DNA from: Anseongella ginsenosidimutans
GTDB taxonomy: Bacteria; Bacteroidota; Bacteroidia; Sphingobacteriales; Sphingobacteriaceae
Reading direction: 5' to 3'
Assembly: GCF_008033235.1 (NCBI RefSeq)
Contig: NZ_CP042432.1
Coordinates: 3,844,001 to 3,908,000 of the forward strand
Length of the DNA stretch: 64,000 nt
Of the stretch, positions 27,991 through 37,281 are shown piece by piece. The translations under genes were made by a program, and so were the position numbers. The notes below the pieces were generated by a model, which had not been told where the DNA came from, searched no databases, and saw only the letters and a program-made list of their open reading frames with translations. Numbering within the stretch: position 1 is the first letter of the stretch; every line of letters begins with the position of its first letter.

Positions 27991-29106
27991 ATGAGTTTTC
28001 AACAACTTTTTAACCGGTATAACTGGGATCAGGTAAGCAGGGATATCCTTTCTAAAAGCGCACGGGATGTAAGGCAGGCGCTCAATGCCCCCCGGCGAAA
28101 CCTGGAACATTTCAAAGCATTGCTGTCTCCCGCCGCACTCCCTTTCCTGGACGATATGGCTTCTCTGAGCCGTCAGCTCACCCTGAAGCGCTTCGGCAAA
28201 ACCATACAATTATATGCCCCGCTATATGTCTCCAATGAATGCCAGAATATTTGTACGTATTGCGGCTTCAGCATGGATAATCGCCTGGAAAGAAAAACCC
28301 TTAACGAAAAGGAACTGCTGGCCGAAGCAGCATATATCCGGGAAATGGGTTATGACAGCCTGCTGCTGGTCAGCGGAGAAGCCAATAAAACGGTAGGGAC
28401 GGATTATTTTGAGAAAGCCCTGCAACTGGTAAACCCGGTATTTTCCCAGGTCTCCCTGGAAGTACAGCCGCTGGAAGAAGAAGACTACCGCAGGCTGATC
28501 GGCCGAAAATTGCACAGCGTACTGGTATACCAGGAAACATACTGTCGCGAAACCTATGCACTGTGCCATCCCAAGGGGAAAAAGTCCAACTTCGATTACC
28601 GCCTGGAAACTCCTGACAGACTTGGAAGAGAAGGGATCCATAAAATCGGCCTCGGAGTACTGCTGGGGCTGGACGATTGGCGAGCCGACAGCTTCTTTAC
28701 CGCCTTGCATCTGGGATACCTGGAAAAGGTTTATTGGAAAACACGTTATTCCATCTCTTTTCCGCGGCTACGCCCCTGTGCAGGAACAGCAAACCTGTCA
28801 TCAGGGATCAGCGACAGGGAACTGGTACAATTGATCTGCGCTTACCGTTTATTGGATCAGGAAGTAGAACTCTCCCTGTCCACGCGGGAAAACGAGCATT
28901 TCAGGAATAACGTGATCAGGCTGGGAATTAATTCCATAAGCGCCGGCTCAAAAACTAACCCGGGTGGATATACGGTTGCCCCCGGCTCTCTGGAACAATT
29001 TGAAATTGATGACACCCGCTCCCCTGCTCAAATAGCCCGCATGCTTAGCGCCGCAGGTTATCAGCCGCTGTGGAAGGACTGGGACCAGGCACTACAGCAG
29101 CAATGA
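27991..29106 (+). CDS. thiH: Tyrosine lyase ThiH
   Basis: 371 aa radical SAM enzyme. The cluster cysteines are C84, C88 and C91 in ECQNICTYCGF. It cleaves tyrosine to dehydroglycine and p-cresol, giving the oxygen-independent route to the thiazole; no thiO is present. The BATS-type C-terminal region is intact. The last codon overlaps the start of thiF (ATGA). Confidence 0.95.
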   Translation: MSFQQLFNRYNWDQVSRDILSKSARDVRQALNAPRRNLEHFKALLSPAALPFLDDMASLSRQLTLKRFGKTIQLYAPLYVSNECQNICTYCGFSMDNRLERKTLNEKELLAEAAYIREMGYDSLLLVSGEANKTVGTDYFEKALQLVNPVFSQVSLEVQPLEEEDYRRLIGRKLHSVLVYQETYCRETYALCHPKGKKSNFDYRLETPDRLGREGIHKIGLGVLLGLDDWRADSFFTALHLGYLEKVYWKTRYSISFPRLRPCAGTANLSSGISDRELVQLICAYRLLDQEVELSLSTRENEHFRNNVIRLGINSISAGSKTNPGGYTVAPGSLEQFEIDDTRSPAQIARMLSAAGYQPLWKDWDQALQQQ

Positions 29107-30188
29107 AAATGACCGCATTTAGCAAAGAAGAACTGGAACGCTACAGCCGGCAGCTGATATTGCCGGAACTGGGGCGCGCAGGCCAGGAAAAATTAAAGCA
29201 AGCCCGGGTACTGGTGATCGGGGCCGGGGGCCTTGGCTGCCCGGCCCTCCAGTACCTTGCCGGGGCCGGCGTGGGAACAATCGGAGTTATCGACGGAGAT
29301 ACGGTTGCCGTAAGCAACCTCCACCGGCAGCTGTTGTTCACCAGAGAAGATGCCGGCAAGAACAAAGCATTGGCTGCTGTAGAAAAGCTTTACTCCATTA
29401 ATCCCTTCATACAAGGGAAAGCGTTTCCGTTCTTCCTTGACGCAGACAATGCCCGGCCGCTGATTTCGGACTATGACCTGGTGATCGATGGAAGCGATAA
29501 TTTTTCAACCCGTTACCTGGTGAATGATGCCTGCGTAATAAGCGGAAAGCCTTTTATTTATGCCGCGCTTCATAAGTTCGAGCTGCAGCTGGCGGTATTC
29601 AATTGGAAAGAGGGCCCTACCTACCGCTGCCTGTACCCGGATCCACCGGCCGAAGGTGAAATGCCCTCCTGTGCGGAAGCAGGTGTTATTGGCGTCCTCC
29701 CCGGTTTGGCGGGCATTATGCAAGCCCTGGAAGCCATTAAGCTCATCATCGGGACAGGACGGCCACTCTCCGGCCAGCTGCTGATCATGGATCTCCTGAA
29801 CCATCACCGGCAGCTTGTAACCCTGCCGCTAGTGCCGGAAAACCGGGAAATAAAAAGCATTCATCCCGTACAGGTCAACTGCAAACCAGGAAACGTACCG
29901 GAAATCGACATACAGCAGCTTGAAAAATGGCTCGCCGGGGACTTGCTCCAGTTAATTGACGTACGCAGCCCTGCAGAATTTGAAGCATTCAGACTGAACA
30001 AAGGTGAAATAAACCTGCCGCTCGATCAGCTGGAAAGTCACCGGCATTTGCTTGATCCCGGCAAACGCATCGTTTTTCTTTGCCAGACAGGCAGCAGAAG
30101 TAAAAAAGCGGCCCGCCTGCTGAAAACAGTAAATGAACGCCTCCGGGTTTTTTCCCTGAAGAACGGCATTAGCAATTTGTCGGGCTAA
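29103..30188 (+). CDS. thiF: ThiF/MoeB adenylyltransferase fused to rhodanese
   Basis: 361 aa from ATG 29103. The E1-like domain has the nucleotide loop GAGGLGCP (40-47), Asp in VIDGSDNFSTRYLVND, and CLYPDPP with a nearby cysteine. The last 90 residues are a rhodanese domain (LLQLIDVRSPAEFEAF; active-site Cys about 327 in FLCQTGSRSKKA). The fusion can adenylate ThiS and pass it persulfide sulfur. It may also serve MoaD. Ends the thi operon and converges with the DeoR gene. Confidence 0.92.
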   Translation: MKMTAFSKEELERYSRQLILPELGRAGQEKLKQARVLVIGAGGLGCPALQYLAGAGVGTIGVIDGDTVAVSNLHRQLLFTREDAGKNKALAAVEKLYSINPFIQGKAFPFFLDADNARPLISDYDLVIDGSDNFSTRYLVNDACVISGKPFIYAALHKFELQLAVFNWKEGPTYRCLYPDPPAEGEMPSCAEAGVIGVLPGLAGIMQALEAIKLIIGTGRPLSGQLLIMDLLNHHRQLVTLPLVPENREIKSIHPVQVNCKPGNVPEIDIQQLEKWLAGDLLQLIDVRSPAEFEAFRLNKGEINLPLDQLESHRHLLDPGKRIVFLCQTGSRSKKAARLLKTVNERLRVFSLKNGISNLSG

Positions 30189-30197
30189 TTTCACATA

Positions 30198-30965
30198 TTA
30201 CCCGGCAACGATCACCTTCACTCCCCTTTCCTCCAGCAATTCCACGGTCTGCGATGAAACAGCATTGTCTGTAACGATGTAATGTACCTGGTCCAGCCCG
30301 CAAACGCGACCCAAACCTCGTTTCCCGAATTTGGAACTATCCGCCAGTACGACTACTGCGCGAGCGGACTCTATCATCTTCTGATTCAGGCTAGCTTCGG
30401 TAAAATTGGTAATGGACAAGCCGAACTCCAGGTCAATACCGTCCACACCAAGAAACAAGAGGCCGCAGGAGATATCTTCCAGGGTATGTTCGGCGGAAAA
30501 CCCTGCTACTGAAGATGAACTCGGCCGGACTAGCCCGCCCAATTGCATTACTTCCACGTTCGGACGATTGCATAATTCAAGGGTTACCTTCACGGCGGGA
30601 GTGATCACGGTGAGGTGTCTGGGCGGGTAAAGGTAACGCGCAAGGCCAAAAGCAGTGGTTCCCGATCCGATGATGATGGAATCATTGTCTCCTACCAGGT
30701 CTACGGCCGCCCTGGCGATCTTTTGTTTTTCTTCGGCATTTATCAGCTCTTTTTCATTAATGGGCCGCTCCACAGCATAAGGATTATTAAGAGATCCGCC
30801 GCCGCGGGTACGAAACAAGAGGTTTTTTTCTTCCAGCAGTTTCAGGTCCTTCCGGATGGTCACTCCTGAGACTTCCATCAGATCACTTAACTCCTGGATG
30901 CTTACCCGTCCGCTTTCCTTAAGTCTTTGAAGAATGAATTGGTGCCTTTCGGTAATATTCAGCAT
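30198..30965 (-). CDS. DeoR-family transcriptional repressor
   Basis: 255 aa. N-terminal DeoR helix-turn-helix (SIQELSDLMEVSGVTIRKDL, about 22-41) with wing LFRTRGGG; C-terminal sugar-phosphate domain (IIIGSGTTAFGLARYL, LGVDGID, VVLADSSKFGKRG). The effector is usually a phosphorylated sugar. It is divergent from the phospholipase C gene and is the only regulator near the kinase/permease cluster, so it probably controls it and senses one of the phosphosugars made by the two FGGY kinases. Confidence 0.92.
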   Translation of the reverse strand: MLNITERHQFILQRLKESGRVSIQELSDLMEVSGVTIRKDLKLLEEKNLLFRTRGGGSLNNPYAVERPINEKELINAEEKQKIARAAVDLVGDNDSIIIGSGTTAFGLARYLYPPRHLTVITPAVKVTLELCNRPNVEVMQLGGLVRPSSSSVAGFSAEHTLEDISCGLLFLGVDGIDLEFGLSITNFTEASLNQKMIESARAVVVLADSSKFGKRGLGRVCGLDQVHYIVTDNAVSSQTVELLEERGVKVIVAG

Positions 30966-30969
30966 ATGA

Positions 30970-30977
30970 CAAAAATA
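30970..30977 (-). promoter_or_regulatory. Candidate -7 box for the DeoR gene
   Basis: Minus strand TATTTTTG (TAnnTTTG) ends 4 bases from the ATG at 30965, implying a leaderless message. The T-rich stretch at 30985-31000 would lie between the two divergent promoters. Confidence 0.4.
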
Positions 30978-31006
30978 AAGATTAAATTTTTTTTAATTTG
31001 CCCGAT

Positions 31007-33556
31007 ATGGATTCAAGAAGAGACTTTCTAAAGAAAACGCTATTACTTTCCGGGGCAGCCGGCATTTCAGGCATTATGCCGGCTTCCATTCAGCGGGCGC
31101 TGGCCATTAACCCGGCCGAAGGCAGCAGTTACCTGGATGCAGAACACGTAGTGATCCTGATGCAGGAAAACAGATCTTTTGACCATTGTTTCGGAACGCT
31201 GCGGGGAGTACGGGGATTCAATGACCCGCGGTTCATCCACCTACCCGATAATAAGCCGGTTTGGCTGCAAACCAATAAAGCCGGCGATACCTTTGGCCCC
31301 TTCCATCTTAATATGCGCGACACCAAAGCTACCTGGATGGGTGATACGCCCCATTCGCGTTCCAGCCAGGTGGATGCCAATAATGAAGGAAAGTATGATA
31401 AATGGCTGGATGCCAAGGAGAAGGCAAATTATCCCGGCGTTCCTTTGACCATGGGTTATTATACCCGCCAGGACCTCCCCTTTAATTACGCAATGGCCGA
31501 TGCATTCACCATTTGCGATCAGCACTTCTGCTCGGCAATGACCAGCACCTGGCCCAACCGGCTGTACTTATGGTCAGGTACTATCCGGGGCGAACAAAGC
31601 GGCGAGGCAACCGCATACATCAGGAATGAGATCCCTTACGGAGACGCACACTGGAAGACCTTTCCCGAGCGGCTGGAAGATAACGGCATTTCCTGGAAAG
31701 TTTACCAGAACGATATCACTACCGGCGGCGGTTACCAGGGCGAAGAACGTTCCTGGCTGTCCAATTTCGGCTGCAACCCTCTGGAATTCCTGTCCCAGTT
31801 CAATGCCAGGTTCGCTCCCGGCTATGTCAAAGGCCGCGAACGGCTGGTCAATTCCCTGCCGGAAGAAATCAGCGCGTTGGAAGAAAAGATCGCTTCTATG
31901 GCCCGGGAAGACAAAGGTTGGGAAAAGGCGCAGAAAGACCTGGCTGCAAAGAAAAACGCATTAAAAGCCGCCCGGGAAGAACTGGTAAAATGGAGCCGGG
32001 AAAATTTCGAAAAGCTTCCCCGGGAAACCAGGAACTTATATGAAAAAGCGTTTGCTAATAATGCGGGAGATGCGGACTACCGGAGCCTGGCTACCCTGGA
32101 CTATGAAGAAAACGGGGTAAAAAGGTCGCTCAGCGTTCCCAAAGGAGACGTACTTTACCAGTTCCGGGAAGATGCGGGGGCTGGGAAACTACCTGCGGTA
32201 TCCTGGCTGGTACCCTCTCAGAATTTTTCAGATCATCCTAGCGCTCCCTGGTACGGCGCCTGGTATGTTTCGGAAGTCCTGGATATACTCACTAAAGACC
32301 CGGAACTCTGGAAGAAAACGATTTTTATACTAACCTATGATGAAAATGACGGCTATTTCGACCATATCCCGCCCTTTACCTCTCCGGACCCGGAAAACCC
32401 GGCCACCGGAAAATGCCCGGAGGGAATGATTTCAAAGGGCGAAGAATACATCCGCCTGGAGCAGGAGCTGGAGCAGGGCCTTTCCAAAAGGCAGGCCCGC
32501 GGGGGACCCATTGGCCTCGGCTACCGGGTGCCCATGATCATTGCTTCACCCTGGAGCAGGGGCGGCAAAGTATGTTCTCAGGTATTTGACCACACTTCTC
32601 CCCTGCAGTTCCTTGAAAATTTTGTAAACCGGAAGTTTGGAAAGAACATCCGCGAAGAAAATATCAGCCCCTGGAGGAGGGCCATCTGTGGCGACCTCAG
32701 CGCAGCATTCAGCCGCTACGAGAAGGAAAAATCAACAAAGCTTCCCTTCCTTCCCAGGGACCCCTTCATCGAAGACATTTACAATGCTAAATTCAAGGAT
32801 GCGCCGGCTACCTTTAAAAAATTAAGTAGCGAAGAAATTGCAAAGATCAAAGCCAATCCCGCTTCTTCGGGCCTTTTACCCAGGCAGGAACCAGGAACAC
32901 GCCCTTCCCGTCCCCTGCCCTACGAACTCTATGCGGACTGCCGGCAGGGCCCTGACGGAGGGATAGAAATTGAGATGCGCGCCGGCAATAATGTCTTTGG
33001 TAAACAATCTGCAGGCGCTCCTTTTAAAGTGTACGCACCGGGAAATTACCTTTCAGCCAGCGCGGAAAGGGACGGCGGCAAATCATATGAAGCAGCCAGA
33101 AACTGGGACTTTGCCGTGCCTGCCGGCCGGCAACTGGCTGAACAATGGCCCTTCCAGGCATTTGAAGAGGGAAAATACCACCTGCGTATTTACGGGCCTA
33201 ATGGTTTTTTCCGCGAATTCCAGGGAACCGGCCGCGATCCGCTTTCCGTTGCCTGCGATTATGAGCGGCATAAATCCCGAAAAAAGGGCCTTACCGGCAA
33301 CGTGGAACTGACTATAAAAAATTTGAGCCCTGACAAAGCGCAGACCATTGTCATCAGCGATCAGGCCTATAAAAGTAAGCCGCTTTCAAGAGAGCTGGCA
33401 GCGGGCCAGGAGATCCGCCTGGCCCTGGATCAGGAGAAAAGTTATGGCTGGTATGATTTCACGGTTACCAGCAAAGAATACCCCGGCTTCATCTTCCGTT
33501 ACGCCGGAAGGGTGGAAACCGGGGAAGAAGGTCTAAGTGATCCCGCAATGGCATGA
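31007..33556 (+). CDS. Phosphocholine-type phospholipase C, Tat-exported
   Basis: 849 aa from ATG 31007 (a TTG at 30998 is in frame). Tat signal SRRDFLKK plus hydrophobic stretch to about residue 33. The alkaline-phosphatase-like catalytic domain begins VVILMQENRSFDHCFGTLRGVRGFND with the nucleophile and metal residues, and continues with TSTWPNRLYLWSG and TYDENDGYFDHIPPF. Two C-terminal beta-sandwich DUF756 repeats start near 660 and 755. The family (PlcN/PlcH type) splits phosphatidylcholine or sphingomyelin in the periplasm. The stop overlaps the next ATG. Confidence 0.95.
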   Translation: MDSRRDFLKKTLLLSGAAGISGIMPASIQRALAINPAEGSSYLDAEHVVILMQENRSFDHCFGTLRGVRGFNDPRFIHLPDNKPVWLQTNKAGDTFGPFHLNMRDTKATWMGDTPHSRSSQVDANNEGKYDKWLDAKEKANYPGVPLTMGYYTRQDLPFNYAMADAFTICDQHFCSAMTSTWPNRLYLWSGTIRGEQSGEATAYIRNEIPYGDAHWKTFPERLEDNGISWKVYQNDITTGGGYQGEERSWLSNFGCNPLEFLSQFNARFAPGYVKGRERLVNSLPEEISALEEKIASMAREDKGWEKAQKDLAAKKNALKAAREELVKWSRENFEKLPRETRNLYEKAFANNAGDADYRSLATLDYEENGVKRSLSVPKGDVLYQFREDAGAGKLPAVSWLVPSQNFSDHPSAPWYGAWYVSEVLDILTKDPELWKKTIFILTYDENDGYFDHIPPFTSPDPENPATGKCPEGMISKGEEYIRLEQELEQGLSKRQARGGPIGLGYRVPMIIASPWSRGGKVCSQVFDHTSPLQFLENFVNRKFGKNIREENISPWRRAICGDLSAAFSRYEKEKSTKLPFLPRDPFIEDIYNAKFKDAPATFKKLSSEEIAKIKANPASSGLLPRQEPGTRPSRPLPYELYADCRQGPDGGIEIEMRAGNNVFGKQSAGAPFKVYAPGNYLSASAERDGGKSYEAARNWDFAVPAGRQLAEQWPFQAFEEGKYHLRIYGPNGFFREFQGTGRDPLSVACDYERHKSRKKGLTGNVELTIKNLSPDKAQTIVISDQAYKSKPLSRELAAGQEIRLALDQEKSYGWYDFTVTSKEYPGFIFRYAGRVETGEEGLSDPAMA

Positions 33557-34728
33557 AAAAGCTACTCTACACGTTATTTTTCATCGGCGCCGTACTGGCA
33601 TTTTCCAGGGCAAATGGTGAAGTTACCCTTAAGCGGGACAGGCTGGAATCGCCTGCGCAAGGCCGCCCGGAAACACGCTCGCAGGACAGCCTGAAAATCA
33701 AATGGTGGAACCCTTCACAGCATTCTTCCCCGGTGATAGAGGGGCAGGCCTGGCCCGGTGAAGTCGCCGGCTTTTACGACCGGCTTCCCGCCAGGGCTCA
33801 GAAAACAGTAAGAGAAGCTGTTTGGGATCTTTCCCGTGAATCAGCCGGCCTGCTTATCCGCTTTCGCAGCGATGCCCCGGAAATACAGGTCCGATACACA
33901 GTAGAAGACGCCCTCGACATGCCCCATATGCCCTCTACAGGGGTCAGCGGCCTTGACCTCTATTCACCGAACGAAGACGGCCAATGGGAATGGACCGCGG
34001 GGAAATATAGCTTCAAAGACACCATCACTTATCATTTTCAATCGCTCCCGCATGGCAATAAACGGGAATATCACCTATACCTGCCCCTTTATAACAAAGT
34101 AAAATGGCTGGAAATTGGTGTGTCCGGCAATGCGGCACTGGAACCCTTGCCTCCCAGGAAAGAAAAACCAATAGCGATTTACGGTACTTCCATTGCCCAG
34201 GGAGGCTGCGCTTCCCGTCCGGGCCTGGCATGGACGTCCATCCTTGGGCGAAAACTCAACCGCCCTGTCATTAACCTCGCCTTTTCCGGCAACGGCCGCC
34301 TGGAAACCGCGCTGGTTGATCTGCTGGTTGAACTGGATCCTGCCCTGTTTGTCATCGACTGCCTTCCGAATATGTCGGGCTTTCCCGACGATACGATTAA
34401 AACCCGGCTGACAAATACCATCTCTACTCTTCTTAAAAAAAGACCCGGAATCCCGGTGCTGGTGACCGAACATGCCGATGCCGACATCAATTCCCTGAAT
34501 ACCTTACGGGAAGGCGGTTTTGACCGGGTGAACAAACTGGCAAGGGAAGCGCTTACCCTCCTGAAGACCAAAGGATTACAGCCGGTCCACTTGCTAAGCG
34601 CTGAAGAGATCGCACTTGGCATTGAAAGCACGGTAGACGGCGTACACCCGAATGACATCGGCATGATGGAGTATGCTCAGGCTTATGAAAAAGCGATCCG
34701 GGACATTTTACATGAAAAGGACCGGTAG
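33553..34728 (+). CDS. SGNH/GDSL-fold hydrolase, secreted
   Basis: 391 aa with a signal peptide (MKKLLYTLFFIGAVLAFSRA). An N-terminal beta domain precedes the SGNH fold: block I IAIYGTSIAQGG with the catalytic Ser, block II LAFSGNGR with the Gly, and block V DGVHPNDIGM with the Asp-His pair. Block III is VIDCLPNM. It could be an esterase or deacylase. ATGA overlap with the phospholipase gene implies one operon, fitting removal of acyl groups from the lipid or its product. Confidence 0.9.
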   Translation: MKKLLYTLFFIGAVLAFSRANGEVTLKRDRLESPAQGRPETRSQDSLKIKWWNPSQHSSPVIEGQAWPGEVAGFYDRLPARAQKTVREAVWDLSRESAGLLIRFRSDAPEIQVRYTVEDALDMPHMPSTGVSGLDLYSPNEDGQWEWTAGKYSFKDTITYHFQSLPHGNKREYHLYLPLYNKVKWLEIGVSGNAALEPLPPRKEKPIAIYGTSIAQGGCASRPGLAWTSILGRKLNRPVINLAFSGNGRLETALVDLLVELDPALFVIDCLPNMSGFPDDTIKTRLTNTISTLLKKRPGIPVLVTEHADADINSLNTLREGGFDRVNKLAREALTLLKTKGLQPVHLLSAEEIALGIESTVDGVHPNDIGMMEYAQAYEKAIRDILHEKDR

Positions 34729-34966
34729 CGCAACGTTCTAGCGTTTGCTTTCATTGTGTTAAATTTACTTTTCCAATTAACGGGAAAATTATCGTTTTCG
34801 ATGATCTATAGCTAAAATTTTGCGGTTTCGTTAAAAATGTCGCTACAAACAGGTTTCAATAGATTTAATTTTGTTACAAATGATTTATTTTCCTTTATTT
34901 GCTGACCGGAGCTTTTGCTTTCCGGGACGGCGGCGATAGCCGGATGCAACCAAACAACCAATATAA
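34729..34966. other. AT-rich intergenic region before the MFS gene
   Basis: 238 bases without an open frame. It contains TAATTTTG at 34866-34873 and a small palindrome ATCG-tttt-CGAT (34791-34802) about 70 bases upstream, which might be an operator. No SAM-, guanidine- or other recognised riboswitch motif was found here. Confidence 0.4.
34866..34873 (+). promoter_or_regulatory. Candidate -7 box for the permease operon
   Basis: TAATTTTG fits TAnnTTTG. The leader to the ATG at 34967 would be about 90 bases. No TTG at exactly 19 bases. Confidence 0.35.
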
Positions 34967-36262
34967 ATGCAAACCAATACACATTCCGAAAATTCGCTTC
35001 TCAGCAGGATGGGACTTCCTCCCGGCCTCAGCTGGGGATACCTGGGCGTCCTGATCTTCATGATGGGCGACGGAGTAGAACAAGGCTGGCTCAGCCCTTA
35101 TCTTATAGAACAGGGTATGAGCATCCAGCAATCAGCCACGTTATTTACTGCCTACGGGATCACAATTGCCGTTTCGTCCTGGTTTTCCGGCGTACTGGCC
35201 GAAGGATTCGGGCCCAAAAAGACCATGATGGCCGGGCTGCTCCTCTATATCCTTGGGACAGTAGGTTTCGTGGGTTACGGACTGAACGATCTGAATTTCG
35301 GGATCATGATCATCACCTACGCCATCCGGGGCTTCGGCTACCCGCTTTTCGCATACTCCTTCCTGGTCTGGATTACCTACAGCAGTCCGCAAAAGGCGCT
35401 GGGCAGGGCAGTTGGATGGTTTTGGTTCGTCTTTACAGGTGGGCTGAACGTCTTCGGTGCCTATTATTCCAGTTTGGCCATTAAACATTTGGGTTACCTG
35501 GACACCTTATGGAGTTCCATTTTCTGGGTACTGGTAGGCGCGTTTTTCGCGCTTGTACTGAACAAATCGAAATTCCCTTCGGAAGCGGCCGGAACTTCCT
35601 CAAAAATGCAGGAACTGGCAAAAGGCTTAACGATCATGCGTGAGGAGCCTAAGGTACTCCTGGGCGGGCTGGTAAGGATCATCAATACAACCGCACAATT
35701 CGCCTTCCCGGTATTCCTGCCCATGTACATGGCCGAACACGGGTTCTCCACTACTGAATGGCTGCAGATCTGGGGGACGATTTTTACCGCCAATATTGCC
35801 TTTAACCTCATATTCGGCTTCGTGGGAGACCGTTTTGGCTGGCGCAACACCGTTATGTGGTTCGGCGGTGTGGGCTGCGCCTTCAGCACGCTCCTGTTTT
35901 ATTATTCCCCCCTGCTTTTCGGGAGCAGCTTCTGGCTGGTTATGCTGGCAGGTGTATTATGGGGCGCCCTGCTGGCGGGCTACGTTCCCCTGTCGGCGCT
36001 GGTGCCTTCCCTGGTTCAAAAGGACAAGGGAGCTGCTATGGCGGTATTGAACCTGGGCGCTGGCTTGCCGGTATTCGTAGGCCCGGCAATTGTCGGACTG
36101 TTTATCGGTTCGGTAGGTAATTCGGGCGTCATCTGGATACTGGCTGTGCTGTACCTGGTCAGCGCCGTACTCACCCGGTTCATTACCCTTCCGCAAAATG
36201 CGCGTACTGCCCAGCACGCCGTAGAAAATGCGGCCGCTGCGCCTTCGGCCCTGCCGGGATAA
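34967..36262 (+). CDS. MFS transporter of the polyol-permease type (RbtT/DalT/CsbX/YoaB)
   Basis: 431 aa, about 12 hydrophobic segments. The N-terminal GYLGVLIFMMGDGVEQGWLSPYL and the RGFGYPLFAYSFLVWITY stretch mark the CsbX/RbtT/DalT subgroup of the major facilitator superfamily, which includes ribitol and D-arabinitol permeases and the uncharacterised B. subtilis CsbX and YoaB. It should import a polyol, sugar or aldonate by proton symport. First gene of a tight cluster with a hydroxyacid dehydrogenase and two FGGY kinases. Confidence 0.92.
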   Translation: MQTNTHSENSLLSRMGLPPGLSWGYLGVLIFMMGDGVEQGWLSPYLIEQGMSIQQSATLFTAYGITIAVSSWFSGVLAEGFGPKKTMMAGLLLYILGTVGFVGYGLNDLNFGIMIITYAIRGFGYPLFAYSFLVWITYSSPQKALGRAVGWFWFVFTGGLNVFGAYYSSLAIKHLGYLDTLWSSIFWVLVGAFFALVLNKSKFPSEAAGTSSKMQELAKGLTIMREEPKVLLGGLVRIINTTAQFAFPVFLPMYMAEHGFSTTEWLQIWGTIFTANIAFNLIFGFVGDRFGWRNTVMWFGGVGCAFSTLLFYYSPLLFGSSFWLVMLAGVLWGALLAGYVPLSALVPSLVQKDKGAAMAVLNLGAGLPVFVGPAIVGLFIGSVGNSGVIWILAVLYLVSAVLTRFITLPQNARTAQHAVENAAAAPSALPG

Positions 36263-36315
36263 ATTGCAGGGCAATTAGCATAGAAAAAAAATCATCGTCT
36301 GGTAAAGGAGAAAGA

Positions 36316-37281
36316 ATGAGAATACTGGTTACCGCGCCGTACAATGAAAACGGCTTGAAAGAATTGGAAAACGCGTTAGGGGAGGTAATATACAAACCCT
36401 GGAAACCTCACGGAAGAGCTTATAATGAGGAGGAATTACTTTCGCTGCTGAAAGATACGGCAGCAGAAGCATTGATTACTGAGCATGATCATGTAACGCG
36501 GAATGTTATCGGGCATTTTCCTGAGCTGAAATTCATCGGCGTATGCCGCGGGACGCCTTCGAACGTTTCCCTGGAAACGGCGGCGGAAAAAAACATCCCG
36601 GTATTTCATACCCCCGCACGCAATGCCCAGGCGGTAGCGGAAATGTTCCTTGCCAATGTGATTACCCTGATAAGAAATACATTGCCCGCTCATGCCTGGC
36701 TCACCGGAGGAAACTGGGAAGAAGGGGCGCATACCTCCTACCTGGAATTCAAAGGAAACGAACTGGCGGGAAAAACGATCGGAATGGTAGGATTTGGGGC
36801 CATCGGGCAGCTTATCGCCAGGCTGGTCAGCGGATTTCCCTGTCCTATCCGGTTTTACGACCCTTTTGTAACAACCTTCGATCCGGCCTTTCAAAAGCTA
36901 AGCCTGGAGGAGGTGTTTTCCGGAAGCGATATTGTATCAGTTCATCTTCCCGTAACAAGTGAGACCCGGGGGATGATCGGCGCGGATCTGATAAACAGGA
37001 TGCGGCCGGGCGCCATCTTTGTAAATACCGCCAGGGCGGTGGTAGTTCAGCGGGAGGCGCTGCTGGATGCGCTGGAAAACGGGCGTATCCGGGGAGCCGT
37101 ACTGGATGTTTTTGATCACGAACCCCCTGATGAGATCGACTACCGGATCATTCGTCATCCCCGCGTACTGGCTACTCCCCATATAGCCGGCGCCACCCAC
37201 GAAGTGGAGGATCATCATGTAAACATTCTGAATAAACAGCTTCTTGCTATATTTAGCGCTAAAACCGGGTTAAGCCAATGA
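36316..37281 (+). CDS. NAD-dependent D-2-hydroxyacid dehydrogenase (YoaD/SerA-like)
   Basis: 321 aa. The NAD-binding GMVGFGAIGQLIARL motif, the catalytic Arg in VNTARAVVVQREALLDAL, a Glu near VFDHEPPDE and the His in LATPHIAGATHE are all visible. Without the ACT domain of SerA it resembles B. subtilis YoaD. It interconverts a 2-hydroxyacid and a 2-oxoacid; the particular one is not knowable here. The stop overlaps the kinase start (ATGA). Confidence 0.92.
   Translation: MRILVTAPYNENGLKELENALGEVIYKPWKPHGRAYNEEELLSLLKDTAAEALITEHDHVTRNVIGHFPELKFIGVCRGTPSNVSLETAAEKNIPVFHTPARNAQAVAEMFLANVITLIRNTLPAHAWLTGGNWEEGAHTSYLEFKGNELAGKTIGMVGFGAIGQLIARLVSGFPCPIRFYDPFVTTFDPAFQKLSLEEVFSGSDIVSVHLPVTSETRGMIGADLINRMRPGAIFVNTARAVVVQREALLDALENGRIRGAVLDVFDHEPPDEIDYRIIRHPRVLATPHIAGATHEVEDHHVNILNKQLLAIFSAKTGLSQ

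Noticed and set aside
34729..34966. SAM riboswitch before the YoaB-like permease
   Set aside because: The AT-rich region lacks the conserved S-box blocks.
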